Below are positions 52,192-63,010 of a stretch of 64,000 nucleotides of DNA, piece after piece. Numbering within the stretch: the first letter of the stretch is position 1; each line of letters starts with the position of its first letter. The notes under the pieces were generated by a model that was not told the origin of the DNA, did not search any database, and saw only the letters and a list, made by a program, of their open reading frames with translations. The stretch comes from Brachionus manjavacas (lineage: Eukaryota > Rotifera > Eurotatoria > Ploima > Brachionidae), in contig JAHQIY010000019.1 in NCBI GenBank assembly GCA_019054805.1, positions 1,295,494 through 1,359,493 of the forward strand. Reading direction: 5' to 3'. The translations under genes were made by a program, and so were the position numbers.

Positions 52192-53357
52192 ATGTGCATA
52201 ACTTTTCGAATCTTTTACCTTTTTTTGATCTGTAAAAGCCAAAGTCAAGAAAATTTCAAGATCTATCTAGTGGTATCTTCGGTTTTCCATAATTCGAAAA
52301 ATTCATTGCATAAAACCTATCTGAAAAACGTCAAAAAATGGGTTTTTTGCTCATTTTCGAAGTCGCCTAAAATCTTGTCCTTTTAACTTTTTTGAGTCCT
52401 GTAAATTGTATCATGTAGAACTTTTTGGGCTCTTGAATTTGAGCTATTAATCATTATCGTAGCTAAAAAATTGACCATTCTGCAGTGACTTGAAAACTAA
52501 GTGACTGGTAATCACTTGCAAGTTTCCCATGTGCATAACTTTTCGAATCTTTGACCTTTTTTTGATCTGTAAAAGCCAAAGTCAAGAAAATTTCAAGATC
52601 TATCTAGTGGTATCTTCGGTTTTCCATAATTCGAAAAATTCATTGCAAAAAACCTTTCTGAAAAACGTCAAAAAATGGGTTTTTTTGCTCATTTTCGAAG
52701 GCGCCTAAAATCTTGTCCTTTTAACTTTTTTGAGTCCTGTAAATTGTATCATGTAGTTCTTTTTGCGCTCTTGAATTTGAGCTATTAATCATTATCGTAG
52801 CTAAAAATTTGACCATTCTGCAGTGTCTTGAAAACTAAGTGACTGGTAATCACTTGCAAGTTTCCCATGTGCATAAGATTTTCGAATCTTTGACCTTTTT
52901 TTGATCTGTAAAAGCCAAAGGCAAGAAAATTCCAAGATCTATCTAGTGGTATCTTCGGATTCCATAATTCGAAAAATTCATTGCAAAAAACCTATCTGAA
53001 AAACGTCAAAAAATGGGTTTTTTGCTCATTTTCGAAGTCGCCTAAAACTTTTTTTGATCTGTAAAAGCCAAAGTCAAGAAAATTTCACGATCTATCTAGT
53101 GGTATCTTCGGTTTTCCATAATTCGAAAAATTCATTGCAAAAAACCTATCTGAAAAACGTCAAAAAATGGGTTTTTTGCTCATTTTCGAAGTCGCCTAAA
53201 ATCTTGTCCTTTTAACTTTTTTGAGTCCTGTAAATTGTATCATGTAGAACTTTTTGCGCTCTTGAATTTGAGCTATTAATCATTATCGTAGCTAAAAAAT
53301 TGACCATTCTGCAGTGACTTGAAAACTAAGTGACTGGTAATCACTTGCAAGTTTCCC
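52192..53357. repeat. Segmental duplication partner of ~50,013-51,180 (offset about 2,180 bp)
   Basis: The order cattgcataaaacc, tttgggctc, cctttctg, gtagttcttt, composite junction, cacgatc appears at about 50121, 50249, 50477, 50577, 50870 and 50909. It appears again at about 52303, 52427, 52654, 52756, 53048 and 53087. Offsets are 2,177-2,182 bp, consistent with one copied block of composite plus five ordinary units and later single-base indels. Confidence 0.75.
52867..53357. repeat. Composite unit 4 (491 bp)
   Basis: The junction is near 53,048 and is followed by cacgatc as in unit 3. The first part has private changes: cataagattttcg, aaattccaag and cttcggattcc. Confidence 0.9.
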
Positions 53358-53695
53358 ATGTGCATAACTTTTCGAATCTTTGACCTTTTTTTGATCTGTA
53401 AAAGCCAAAGTCAAGAAAATTTCAAGATCTATCTAGTGGTATCTACGGTTTTCCATAATTCCGAAAAATTCATTGCAAAAAACCTTTCTGAAAAACGTCA
53501 AAAAATGGGTTTTTTGCTCATTTTCGAAGGCGCCTAAAATCTTGTCCTTTTAACTTTTTTGAGTCCTGTAAATTGTATCATGTAGAACTTTTTGCGCTCT
53601 TGAATTTGAGCTATTAATCATTATCGTAGCTAAAAAATTGACCATTCTGCAGTGACTTGAAAACTAAGTGACTGGTAATCACTTGCAAGTTTCCC

Positions 53696-54185
53696 ATGTG
53701 CATAACTTTTCGAATCTTTGACCTTTTTTGATCTGTAAAAGCCAAAGTCAAGAAAATTTCAAGATCTATCTAGTGGTATCTACGGTTTTCCATAATTCGA
53801 AAAATTCATTGCAAAAAACCTTTCTGAAAAACGTCAAAAAATGGGTTTTTTGCTCATTTTCGAAGTCGCCTAAAACTTTTTTTGATCTGTAAAAGCCAAA
53901 GTCAAGAAAATTTCAAGATCTATCTAGTGGTATCTTCGGTTTTCCATAATTCGAAAAATTCATTGCAAAAAACATATCTGAAATACGTCAAAAAATAGGT
54001 TTTTTGCTCATTTTCGAAGTCGCCTAAAATCTTGTCCTTTTAACTATTCTGAGTCCTGTAAATTGTATCATGTAGAACTTTTTGCGCTCTTGAATTTGAG
54101 CTATTAATCATTATCGTAGCTAAAAAATTGACCATTCTGCAGTGACTTGAAAACTAAGTGACTGGTAATCACTTGCAAGTTTCCC
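53696..54185. repeat. Composite unit 5 (490 bp)
   Basis: The junction is near 53,876. The second part carries aacatatctg, aaaaaatagg and actattctgag exactly as in composite unit 2, at an offset of 4,513 bp. Confidence 0.9.
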
Positions 54186-54860
54186 ATGTGCATAACTTTT
54201 CGAATCTTTGACCTTGTTTTGATCTGTAAAAGCCAAAGTCAAGAAAATTTCAAGATCTATCTAGTGGTATCTTCGGTTTTCCATAATTCGAAAAATTCAT
54301 TGCAAAAAAACCTATCTGAAAAACGTCAAAAAATGGGTTTTTTGCTCATTTTCGAAGGCGCCTAAAATCTTGTCCTTTTAACTTTTTTGAGTCCTGTAAA
54401 TTGTATCATGTAGAACTTTTTGGGCTCTTGAATTTGAGCTATTAATCATTATCGTAGCTAAAAAATTGACCATTCTGCAGTGACTTGAAAACTAAGTGAC
54501 TGGTAATCACTTGCAAGTTTCCCATGTGCATAACTTTTCGAATCTTTGACCTTGTTTTGATCTGTAAAAGCCAAAGTCAAGAAAATTTCAAGATCTATCT
54601 AGTGAGATCTTCGGTTTTCCATAATTCGAAAAATTCATTGCATAAAACCTATCTGAAAAACGTCAAAAAATGGGTTTTTTGCTCATTTTCGAAGTCGCCT
54701 AAAATCTTGTCCTTTTAACTTTTTTGAGTCCTGTAAATTGTATCATGTAGAACTTTTTGGGCTCTTGAATTTGAGCTATTAATCATTATCGTAGCTAAAA
54801 AATTGACCATTCTGCAGTGACTTGAAAACTAAGTGACTGGTAATCACTTGCAAGTTTCCC
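53877..54860. repeat. Segmental duplication, right copy (offset 4,513 bp)
   Basis: This partner of 49364-50350 holds the same order of rare markers. Its right end runs up to the unit that carries the scrambled segment. A private change, tagtgagatc, lies near 54,600. Confidence 0.8.
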
Positions 54861-55014
54861 ATGTGCATAACTTTTCGAATCTTTGACCTTTTTTTTGATC
54901 TGTAAAAGCCAAAGTCAAGAAAATTTCAAGATCTATCTAGTGGTATCTTCGGTTTTCCATAATTCGAAAAATTCATTGCATAAAACCTATCTGAAAAACA
55001 TCAAAAAATGGGTT

Positions 55015-55156
55015 ATTTGTATCATTTCTATCTGAAAAACATCAAAAAATGGCTCATCATCTATAATTCGAAAACCTATCTGAAATACTATGGGTATCAT
55101 GCGAAAAAATTCATTGCAAACTTTTTGCGCTCTTGAATTTGTAAATTTTAGGCGAC
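55015..55156. other. Scrambled patchwork of short satellite fragments
   Basis: Normal order breaks after caaaaaatgggtt. Recognisable pieces follow out of order: a second copy of tctgaaaaacatcaaaaaat (55,031-55,050) 41 bases after the first; ctataattcgaaaa fused to cctatctgaaatac; a gtatcatg piece; cgaaaaaattcattgcaaa; ctttttgcgctcttgaattt; and an inverted piece, ttttaggcgac. The private aacatc change is in both copies of the duplicated piece, so one was copied from the other nearby. Ordered short pieces with one inversion fit replication template switching; misassembly is the main alternative. Confidence 0.85.
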
Positions 55157-55177
55157 ATTTTCGAAGTCGCCTAAAAT
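55145..55177. repeat. Perfect 12-bp inverted repeat with 9-base loop
   Basis: attttaggcgac (55145-55156) and gtcgcctaaaat (55166-55177) are exact reverse complements around attttcgaa. The right arm is ordinary unit sequence and the left arm is its inverted copy, so the hairpin was created by the rearrangement. It is the only clear inverted satellite fragment found in the window. Confidence 0.9.
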
Positions 55178-55649
55178 CTTTTTTTGATCTGTAAAAGCCA
55201 AAGTCAAGAAAATTTCAAGATCTATCTAGTGGTATCTTCGGTTTTCCATAATTCGAAAAAATTCATTGCAAAAAACCTATCTGAAATACGTCAAAAAATG
55301 GGTTTTTTGCTCATTTTCGAAGTCGCCTAAAATCTTGTCCTTTTAACTTTTTTGAGTCCTGTAAATTGTATCATGTAGAACTTTTTGCGCTCTTGAATTT
55401 GAGCTATTAATCATTATCGTAGCTAAAAAATTGACCATTTTGCAGTGACTTGAAAACTAAGTGACTGGTAATCACTTGCAAGTTTCCCATGTGCATAACT
55501 TTTCGAATCTTTTACCTTTTTTTGATCTGTAAAAGCCAAAGTCAAGAAAATTTCAAGATCTATCTAGTGGTATCTTCGGTTTTCCATAATTCGAAAAAAT
55601 TCATTGCAAAAAACCAATCTGAAATACGTCAAAAAATGGTTTTTTTGCT

Positions 55650-55870
55650 CATTTTCGAAGTCGCCTAAAATCTTGTCTTTTTAACTTTTTTGAGTCCTGC
55701 TCAAATTGTATCATGTAGAACTTTTTGCGCTCTAGAATTTGAGCTATTAAACATTATCGTAGCTAAAAAATTGACCGTTCTGCAGTGACTTAGAAAACTT
55801 AGTGACTGGTAATCACTTGCAAGTTTCCCATGTACGTAAACATACCAAATCTGACCTTTTTTTTGATCTG
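55650..55870. repeat. Strongly diverged satellite unit
   Basis: The unit keeps the standard order but has clustered private changes: gtcctgctcaaattg near 55,694, cgctctagaattt, attaaacattat, gaccgttctgcag, and gacttagaaaacttag near 55,788. The normal stretch between catgtg and tctttgacc is replaced by catgtacgtaaacatacc at about 55,829-55,846. It lies about 0.5 kb from the scrambled segment and looks unhomogenised. Confidence 0.85.
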
Positions 55871-56503
55871 TAAAAGCCAAAGTCAAGAAAATTTCAAGAT
55901 CTATCTAGTGGTATCTTCGGTTTTCCATAATTCGAAAAAATTCATTGCAAAAAACCTATCTGAAATACGTCAAAAAATGGGTTTTTTGCTCATTATCGAA
56001 GTCGCCTAAAATTTTGTCCTTTTAATTTTTTTGAGTCTTGTAAATTGTATCATGTAGAACTTTTTGCGCTCTTGAATTTGAGCTATTAATCATTATCGTA
56101 GCTAAAAAATTGACCATTTTGCAGTGACTTGAAAACTAAGTGACTGGTAATCACTTGCAAGTTTCCCATGTGCATAACTTTTCGAATCTTTGACCTCTTT
56201 TTGATCTGTAAGAGCCAAAGTCAAGAAAATTTCAAGATCTATCTAGTGGTATCTTCGGTTTTCCATAATTCGAAAAATTCATCGCAAAAACCTATCTGAA
56301 AAACGTCAAAAAATGGGTTTTTTGCTCATTTTCGAAGTCGCCTAAAATCTTGTCCTTTTAACTTTTTTGAGTCCTGTAAATTGTATCATGTAGAACTTTT
56401 TGCGCTCTTGAATTTGAGCTATTAATCATTATCGTAGCTAAAAAATTGACCATTTTGCAGTGACTTGAAAACTAAGTGACTGGTAATCACTTGCAAGTTT
56501 CCC

Positions 56504-56996
56504 ATGTGCATAACTTTTCGAATCTTTGACCTTTTTTTGATCTGTAAAAGCCAAAGTCAAGAAAATTTCAAGATCTATCTAGTGGTATCTTCGGTTTTCT
56601 ATAATTCGAAAAATTCATTGCAAAAAACCTATCTGAAATACGTCAAAAAATGGGTTTTTTGCTCATTTTCGAAGTCGCCTAAAATCTTTTTTTGATCTGT
56701 AAAAGCCAAAGTCAAGAAAATTTCAAGATCTATCTAGTGGTATCTTCGGTTTTCCATAATTCGAAAAAATTCATTGCAAAAAACCTATCTGAAAAACGTC
56801 AAAAAATGGGTTTTTTGCTCATTTTCGAAGTCGCCTAAAATCTTTTCCTTTTAACTTTTTTGGAGTCCTGTAAATTGTATCATGTAGAACTTTTTGCGCT
56901 CTTGAATTTGAGCTATTAATTATTATCGTAGCTAAAAAATTGACCATTTTGCAGTGACTTGAAACTAAGTGACTGGTAATCACTTGCAAGTTTCCC
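56504..56996. repeat. Composite unit 7 (493 bp)
   Basis: The junction is near 56,685 (cctaaaat then ctttttttgatctg). The first part carries ttttctataattcg and gaaatacg and matches the first part of composite unit 10 at 61350 closely. Confidence 0.9.
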
Positions 56997-59692
56997 ATGT
57001 GCATAACTTTTCGAATCTTTGACCTTTTTTTGATCTGTAAAAGCCAAAGTCAAGAAAATTTCAAGATCTATCTAGTGGTATCTTCGGTTTTCTATAATTC
57101 GAAAAATTCATTGCAAAAAACTATCTGAAAAACGTCAAAAAATGGGTTTTTTGCTCATTTTCGAAGTCGCCTAAAATCTTGTCCTTTTAACTTTTTTGAG
57201 TCCTGTAAATTGTATCATGTAGAACTTTTTGCGCTCTTGAATTTGAGCTATTAATCATTATCGTAGCTAAAAAATTGACCATTCTGCAGTGACTTGAAAA
57301 CTAAGTGACTGGTAATCACTTGCAAGTTTCCCATGTGCATAACTTTTCGAATCTTTTACCTTTTTTGATCTGTAAAAGCCAAAGTCAAGAAAAAATTTCA
57401 AGATCTATCTAGTGGTATCTTCGGTTTTCTATAATTCGAAAAATTCATTGCAAAAAACCTATCTGAAATACGTCAAAAAATGGGTTTTTTGCTCATTTTC
57501 GAAGTCGCCTAAAATCTTGTCCTTTTAACTTTTTTGAGTCCTGTAAATTGTATCATGTAGAACTTTTTGCGCTCTTGAATTTGAGCTATTAATCATTATC
57601 GTAGCTAAAAAATTGACCATTTTGCAGTGACTTGAAAACTAAGTGACTGGTAATCACTTGCAAGTTTCCCATGTGCATAACTTTTCTAATCTTTGACCTT
57701 TTTTTGATCTGTAAAAGCCAAAGTCAAGAAAATTTCAAGATCTATATAGTGGTATCTTCAATTTTCCATAATTCGAAAAATTCATTGCAAAAAACCTATC
57801 TGAAAAACGTCAAAAAATGGGTTTTTTGCTCATTTTCGAAGTAGCCTAAAATCTTGTCCTTTTAACTTTTTTGAGTCCTGTAAATTGTATCATGTAGAAC
57901 TTTTTGCGCTCTTGAATTTGAGCTATTAATCATTATCGTAGCTAAAAAATTGACCATTTTGCAGTGACTTGAAACTAAGTGACTGGTAATCACTTGCAAG
58001 TTTCCCATGTGCATAACTTTTCGAATCTTTGACCTTTTTTGGATCTGTAAAAGCCAAAGTCAAGAAAATTTCAAGATCTATCTAGTGGTATCTTCGGTTT
58101 TCCATAATTCGAAAAAATTCATTGCAAAAAACCTATCTGAAATACGTCAAAAAATGGGTTTTTTGCTCATTTTCGAAGTAGCCTAAAATCTTGTCCTTTT
58201 AACTTTTTTGAGTCCTGTAAATTGTATTATGTAGAACTTTTTGCGCTCTTGAATTTTAGCTATTAATCATTATCGTAGCTAAAAAATTGACCATTTTGCA
58301 GTGACTTGAAAACTAAGTGACTGGTAATCACTTGCAAGTTTCCCATGTGCATAACTTTTCGAATCTTTGACCTTTTTTTGATCTGTAAAAGCCAAAGTCA
58401 AGAAAATTTCAAGATCTATCTAGTGGTATCTTCGGTTTTCCATAATTCGAAAAAATCATTGCAAAAAACCTATCTGAAAAACGTCAAAAATGGTTTTTTT
58501 GCTCATTTTCGAAGTCGCCTAAAATCTTGTCCTTTTAACTTTTTTGAGTCCTGTAAATTGTATCATGTAGAACTTTTTTCGCTCTTGAATTTGAGCTATT
58601 AATCATTATCGTAGCTAAAAAATTGACCATTTTGCAGTGACTTGAAACTAAGTGACTGGTAATCACTTGCAAGTTTCCCATGTGCATAACTTTTCGAATC
58701 TTTGACCTTTTTTTTGATCTGTAAAAGCCAAAGTCAAGAAAATTTCAAGATCTATCTAGTGGTATCTTCGGTTTTCCATAATTCGAAAAATTCATTGCAA
58801 AAAACCTATCTGAAAAACGTCAAAAAATGGGTTTTTTGCTCATTTTCGAAGTCGCCTAAAATCTTGTCCTTTTAACTTTTTTGAGTCCTGTAAATTGTAT
58901 CATGTAGAACTTTTTGCGCTCTTGAATTTGAGCTATTAATCATTATCGTAGCTAAAAAATTGACCATTTTGCAGTGACTTGAAAACTAAGTGACTGGTAA
59001 TCACTTGCAAGTTTCCCATGTGCATAACTTTTCGAATCTTTGACCTTTTTTTGATCTGTAAAAGCCAAAGTCAAGAAAATTTCAAGATCTATCTAGTGGT
59101 ATCTTCGGTTTTCCATAATTCGAAAAAATTCATTGCAAAAAACCTATCTGAAAACGTCAAAAAATGGGTTTTTTGCTCATTTTCGAAGTCGCCTAAAATC
59201 TTGTCCTTTTAACTTTTTTGAGTCCTGTAAATTGTATCATGTAGAACTTTTTGCGCTCTTGAATTTGAGCTATTAATCCTTATCGTAGCTAAAAAATTGA
59301 CCATTCTTTAGTGACTTGAAAACTAAGTGACTGGTAATCACTTGCAAGTTTCCCATGTGCATAACTTTTCGAATTTTTGACCTTTTTTTGATCTGTAAAA
59401 GCCAAAGTCAAGAAAATTTCAAGATCTATCTAGTGGTATCTTCGGTTTTCCATAATTCGAAAAAATTCATTGCAAAAAACCTATCTGAAATACGTCAAAA
59501 AATGGGTTTTTTGCTCATTTTCGAAGTCGCCTAAAATCTTGTCCTTTTAACTTTTTTGACTCCTGTAAATTGTATCATGTAGAACTTTTCACGCTCTTGA
59601 ATTTGAGCAGTTAATCATTATCGTAGCTAAAAAATTGACCATTTTGCAGTGACTTGAAAACTAAGTGACTGGTAATCACTTGCAAGTTTCCC

Positions 59693-60185
59693 ATGTGCAT
59701 AACTTTTCGAATCTTTGACCTTTTTTTGATCTGTAAAAGCCAAAGTCAAGAAAATTTCAAGATCTATCTAGTGGTATCTTCGGTTTTCCATAATTCGAAA
59801 AAATTCATTGCAAAAAACCTATCTGAAATACGTCAAAAAATGGGTTTTTTGCTCATTTTCGAAGTCGCCTAAAATCTTTTTTTGATCTGTAAAAGCCAAA
59901 GTCAAGAAAATTTCAAGATCTATCTAGTGGTATCTTCGGTTTTCCATAATTCGAAAAATTCATTGCAAAAAACCTATCTGAAATACGTCAAAAAATGGGT
60001 TTTTTGCTCATTATCGAAGTCGCCTAAAATTTTGTCCTTTTAATTTTTTTGAGTCTTGTAAATTGTATCATGTAGAACTTTTTGCGCTCTTGAATTTGAG
60101 CTATTAATCATTATCGTAGCTAAAAAATTGACCATTTTGCAGTGACTTGAAAACTAAGTGACTGGTAATCACTTGCAAGTTTCCC
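59693..60185. repeat. Composite unit 8 (493 bp)
   Basis: The junction is near 59,876. The second part has cattatcg and aaaattttgtcc, shared with composite unit 9 and with a simple unit near 55,991. Confidence 0.9.
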
Positions 60186-60521
60186 ATGTGCATAACTTTT
60201 CGAATCTTTGGCCTTTTTTTGATCTGTAGAAGCCAAAGTCAAGAAAATTTCAAGATCTATCTAGTGGTATCTTCGGTTTTCTATAATTCGAAAAATTCAT
60301 TGCAAAAAACCTATCTGAAATACGTCAAAAAATGGGTTTTTTGCTCATTTTCGAAGTCGCCTAAAATCTTGTCCTTTTAACTTTTTTGAGTCCTGTAAAT
60401 TGTATCATGTAGAACTTTTTGCGCTCTTGAATTTGAGCTATTAATCATTATCGTAGCTAAAAAATTGACCATTTTGCAGTGACTTGAAACTAAGTGACTG
60501 GTAATCACTTGCAAGTTTCCC

Positions 60522-61015
60522 ATGTGCATAACTTTTCGAATCTTTGACCTTTTTTTGATCTGTAAAAGCCAAAGTCAAGAAAATTTCAAGATCTATCTAG
60601 TGGTATCTTCGGTTTTCCATAATTCGAAAAAATTCATTGCAAAAAACCTATCTGAAATACGTCAAAAAATGGGTTTTTTGCTCATTTTCGAAGTCGCCTA
60701 AAATCTTTTTTTGATCTGTAAAAGCCAAAGTCAAGAAAATTTCAAGATCTATCTAGTGGTATCTTCGGTTTTCCATAATTCGAAAAAATTCATTGCAAAA
60801 AACCTATCTGAAATACGTCAAAAAATGGGTTTTTTGCTCATTATCGAAGTCGCCTAAAATTTTGTCCTTTTAACTTTTTTGAGTCTTGTAAATTGTATCA
60901 TGTAGAACTTTTTGCGCTCTTGAATTTGAGCTATTAATCATTATCGTAGCTAAAAAATTGACCATTTTGCAGTGACTTGAAAACTAAGTGACTGGTAATC
61001 ACTTGCAAGTTTCCC
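60522..61015. repeat. Composite unit 9 (494 bp)
   Basis: The junction is near 60,705. Both parts carry gaaatacg and cgaaaaaattc. The second part repeats the cattatcg marker of unit 8. Confidence 0.9.
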
Positions 61016-61349
61016 ATGTGCATAACTTTTCGAATCTTTAACTTTTTTTGATCTGTAAAAGCCAAAGTCAAGAAAATTTCAAGATCTATCTAGTGGTATC
61101 TTCGGTTTTCCATAATTCGAAAAATTCATTGCAAAAAACCTATCTGAAATACGTCAAAAAATGGGTTTTTTGCTCATTTTCGAAGTCGCCTAAAATCTTG
61201 TCCTTTTAACTTTTTTGAGTCCTGTAAATTGTATCATGAAGAACTTTGCGCTCTTGAATTTGAGCTATTAATCATTATCGTAGCTAAAAAATTGACCATT
61301 TTGCAGTGACTTGAAAACTAAGTGACTGGTAATCACTTGCAAGTTTCCC

Positions 61350-61842
61350 ATGTGCATAACTTTTCGAATCTTTGACCTTTTTTTGATCTGTAAAAGCCAA
61401 AGTCAAGAAAATTTCAAGATCTATCTAGTGGTATCTTCGGTTTTCTATAATTCGAAAAATTCATTGCAAAAAACCTATCTGAAATACGTCAAAAAATGGG
61501 TTTTTTGCTCATTTTCGAAGTCGCCTAAAATCTTTTTTTGATCTGTAAAAGCCAAAGTCAAGAAAATTTCAAGATCTATCTAGTGGTATCTTCGGTTTTC
61601 CATAATTCGAAAAAATTCATTGCAAAAAACCTATCTGAAATACGTCAAAAAATGGGTTTTTTGCTCATTTTCGAAGTCGCCTAAAATCTTGTCCTTTTAA
61701 CTTTTTTGAGTCCTGTAAATTGTATCATGTAGAACTTTTTGCGCTCTTGAATTTGAGCTATTAATCATTATCGTAGCTAAAAAATTGACCATTTTGCAGT
61801 GACTTGAAAACTAAGTGACTGGTAATCACTTGCAAGTTTCCC
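61350..61842. repeat. Composite unit 10 (493 bp)
   Basis: The junction is at 61,531-61,532. The first part matches composite unit 7 through the junction, an offset of 4,846 bp, and the second part lacks the cattatcg marker. Confidence 0.9.
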
Positions 61843-62516
61843 ATGTGCATAACTTTTCGAATCTTTGACCTTTTTTTGATCTGTAAAAGCCAAAGTCAAG
61901 AAAATTTCAAGATCTATCTAGTGGTATCTTCGGTTTTCTATAATTCAGAAAAATTCATTGCAAAAAACCTATCTGAAATACGTCAAAAAATGGGTTTTTT
62001 GCTCATTTTCGAAGTCGCCTAAAATCTTGTCCTTTTAACTTTTTTGAGTCCTGTAAATTGTATCATGTAGAACTTTTTGCGCTCTTGAATTTGAGCTATT
62101 AATCATTATCGTAGCTAAAAAATTGACCATTCTGCAGTGACTTGAAAACTAAGTGACTGGTAATCACTTGCAAGTTTCCCATGTGCATAACTTTTCGAAT
62201 CTTTGACCTTTTTTGGATCTGTAAAAGCCAAAGTCAAGAAAATTTCAAGATCTATCTAGTGGTATCTTCGGTTTTCCATAATTCGAAAAATTCATTGCAA
62301 AAACCTATCTGAAATACGTCAAAAAATGGGTTTTTTGCTCATTTTCGAAGTCGCCTAAAATCTTGTCCTTTTAACTTTTTTGAGTCCTGTAAATTGTATC
62401 ATGTAGAACTTTTTGCGCTCTTGAATTTGAGCTATTAATCATTATCGTAGCTAAAAAATTGACCATTCTGCAGTGAATTGAAAACTAAATGACTGGTAAT
62501 CACTTGCAAGTTTCCC

Positions 62517-63010
62517 ATGTGCATAACTTTTCTAATCTTTGACCTTTTTTTGATCTGTAAAAGCCAAAGTCAAGAAAATTTCAAGATCTATCTAGTGGTA
62601 TCTTCGGTTTTCCATAATTCGAAAAATTCATTGCAAAAAACCTATCTGAAATACGTCAAAAAATGGGTTTTTTGCTCATTTTCGAAGTCGCCTAAAATCT
62701 TTTTTTTGATCTGTAAAAGCCAAAGTCAAGAAAATTTCAAGATCTATCTAGTGGTATCTTCGGTTTTCCATAATTCGAAAAAATTCATTTCAAAAAACCT
62801 ATCTGAAAAACGTCAAAAAATGGGTTTTTTGCTCTTTTTCGAAGTCGCCTAAAAACTTGTCCTTTTAATTTTTTTGACTCTTGTAAATTGTATCATGTAG
62901 AACTTTTTGCGCTCTTGAATTTGAGCTATTAATCATTATCGTAGCTAAAAAATTGACCATTTTGCAGTGACTTGAAAACTAAGTGACTGGTAATCACTTG
63001 CAAGTTTCCC
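62517..63010. repeat. Composite unit 11 (494 bp)
   Basis: The junction is near 62,699 with one extra T. The join happens to keep an open frame of 111 codons (62517-62852), the longest in the window, made by fusing two copies of the same repeat frame. It is not evidence of a gene. Confidence 0.9.

Larger units (their letters stand above)
47339..54860. repeat. Domain of composite ~490-bp units, junction type cctaaaacttttttt
   Basis: Five composite units (47339, 49181, 50688, 52867, 53696) are interspersed with ordinary units. In each, cctaaaac runs straight into tttttttgatctg, restarting the unit at about position 28. Start-to-start distances are 1,842, 1,507, 2,179 and 829 bp, each one composite plus 4, 3, 5 or 1 ordinary units. 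Variants tatctacgg, cctttctg, aacatatctg and ccttgttttg are concentrated here. The composite unit is thus the anchor of a family of higher-order repeats. Confidence 0.85.
54861..55488. repeat. Composite unit 6, enlarged to 628 bp by the scrambled insert
   Basis: The unit begins normally, enters the scrambled segment after 55,014, returns at attttcgaagtcgcc (about 55,157) and has a composite junction (cctaaaatcttttttt) near 55,178. Its length equals one unit plus a 155-bp part-unit plus about 136 extra bases. It is the first composite with the cctaaaatc junction type. Confidence 0.85.
59693..61842. repeat. Tandem HOR of composite plus simple unit, 829-bp period
   Basis: Composite units start at 59693, 60522 and 61350, spaced 829 and 828 bp, each separated from the next by one simple unit. 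Both full periods share cattatcgaagtcgcc followed by aaaattttgtcc (near 60,009 and 60,839) and gagtcttg. The third composite has reverted to cattttcgaagtc. This is the only place where composites repeat in immediate succession. Confidence 0.85.

Noticed and set aside
62517-62852. Longest open frame, 111 codons
   Set aside because: It is two copies of the repeat frame joined by the composite junction, so its length is a by-product of the rearrangement.
47339-63010. Mobile element insertion to explain the extra ~155 bp
   Set aside because: The extra sequence is entirely satellite, in register and orientation, with no terminal repeats or target-site duplication. Unequal exchange explains it more simply.
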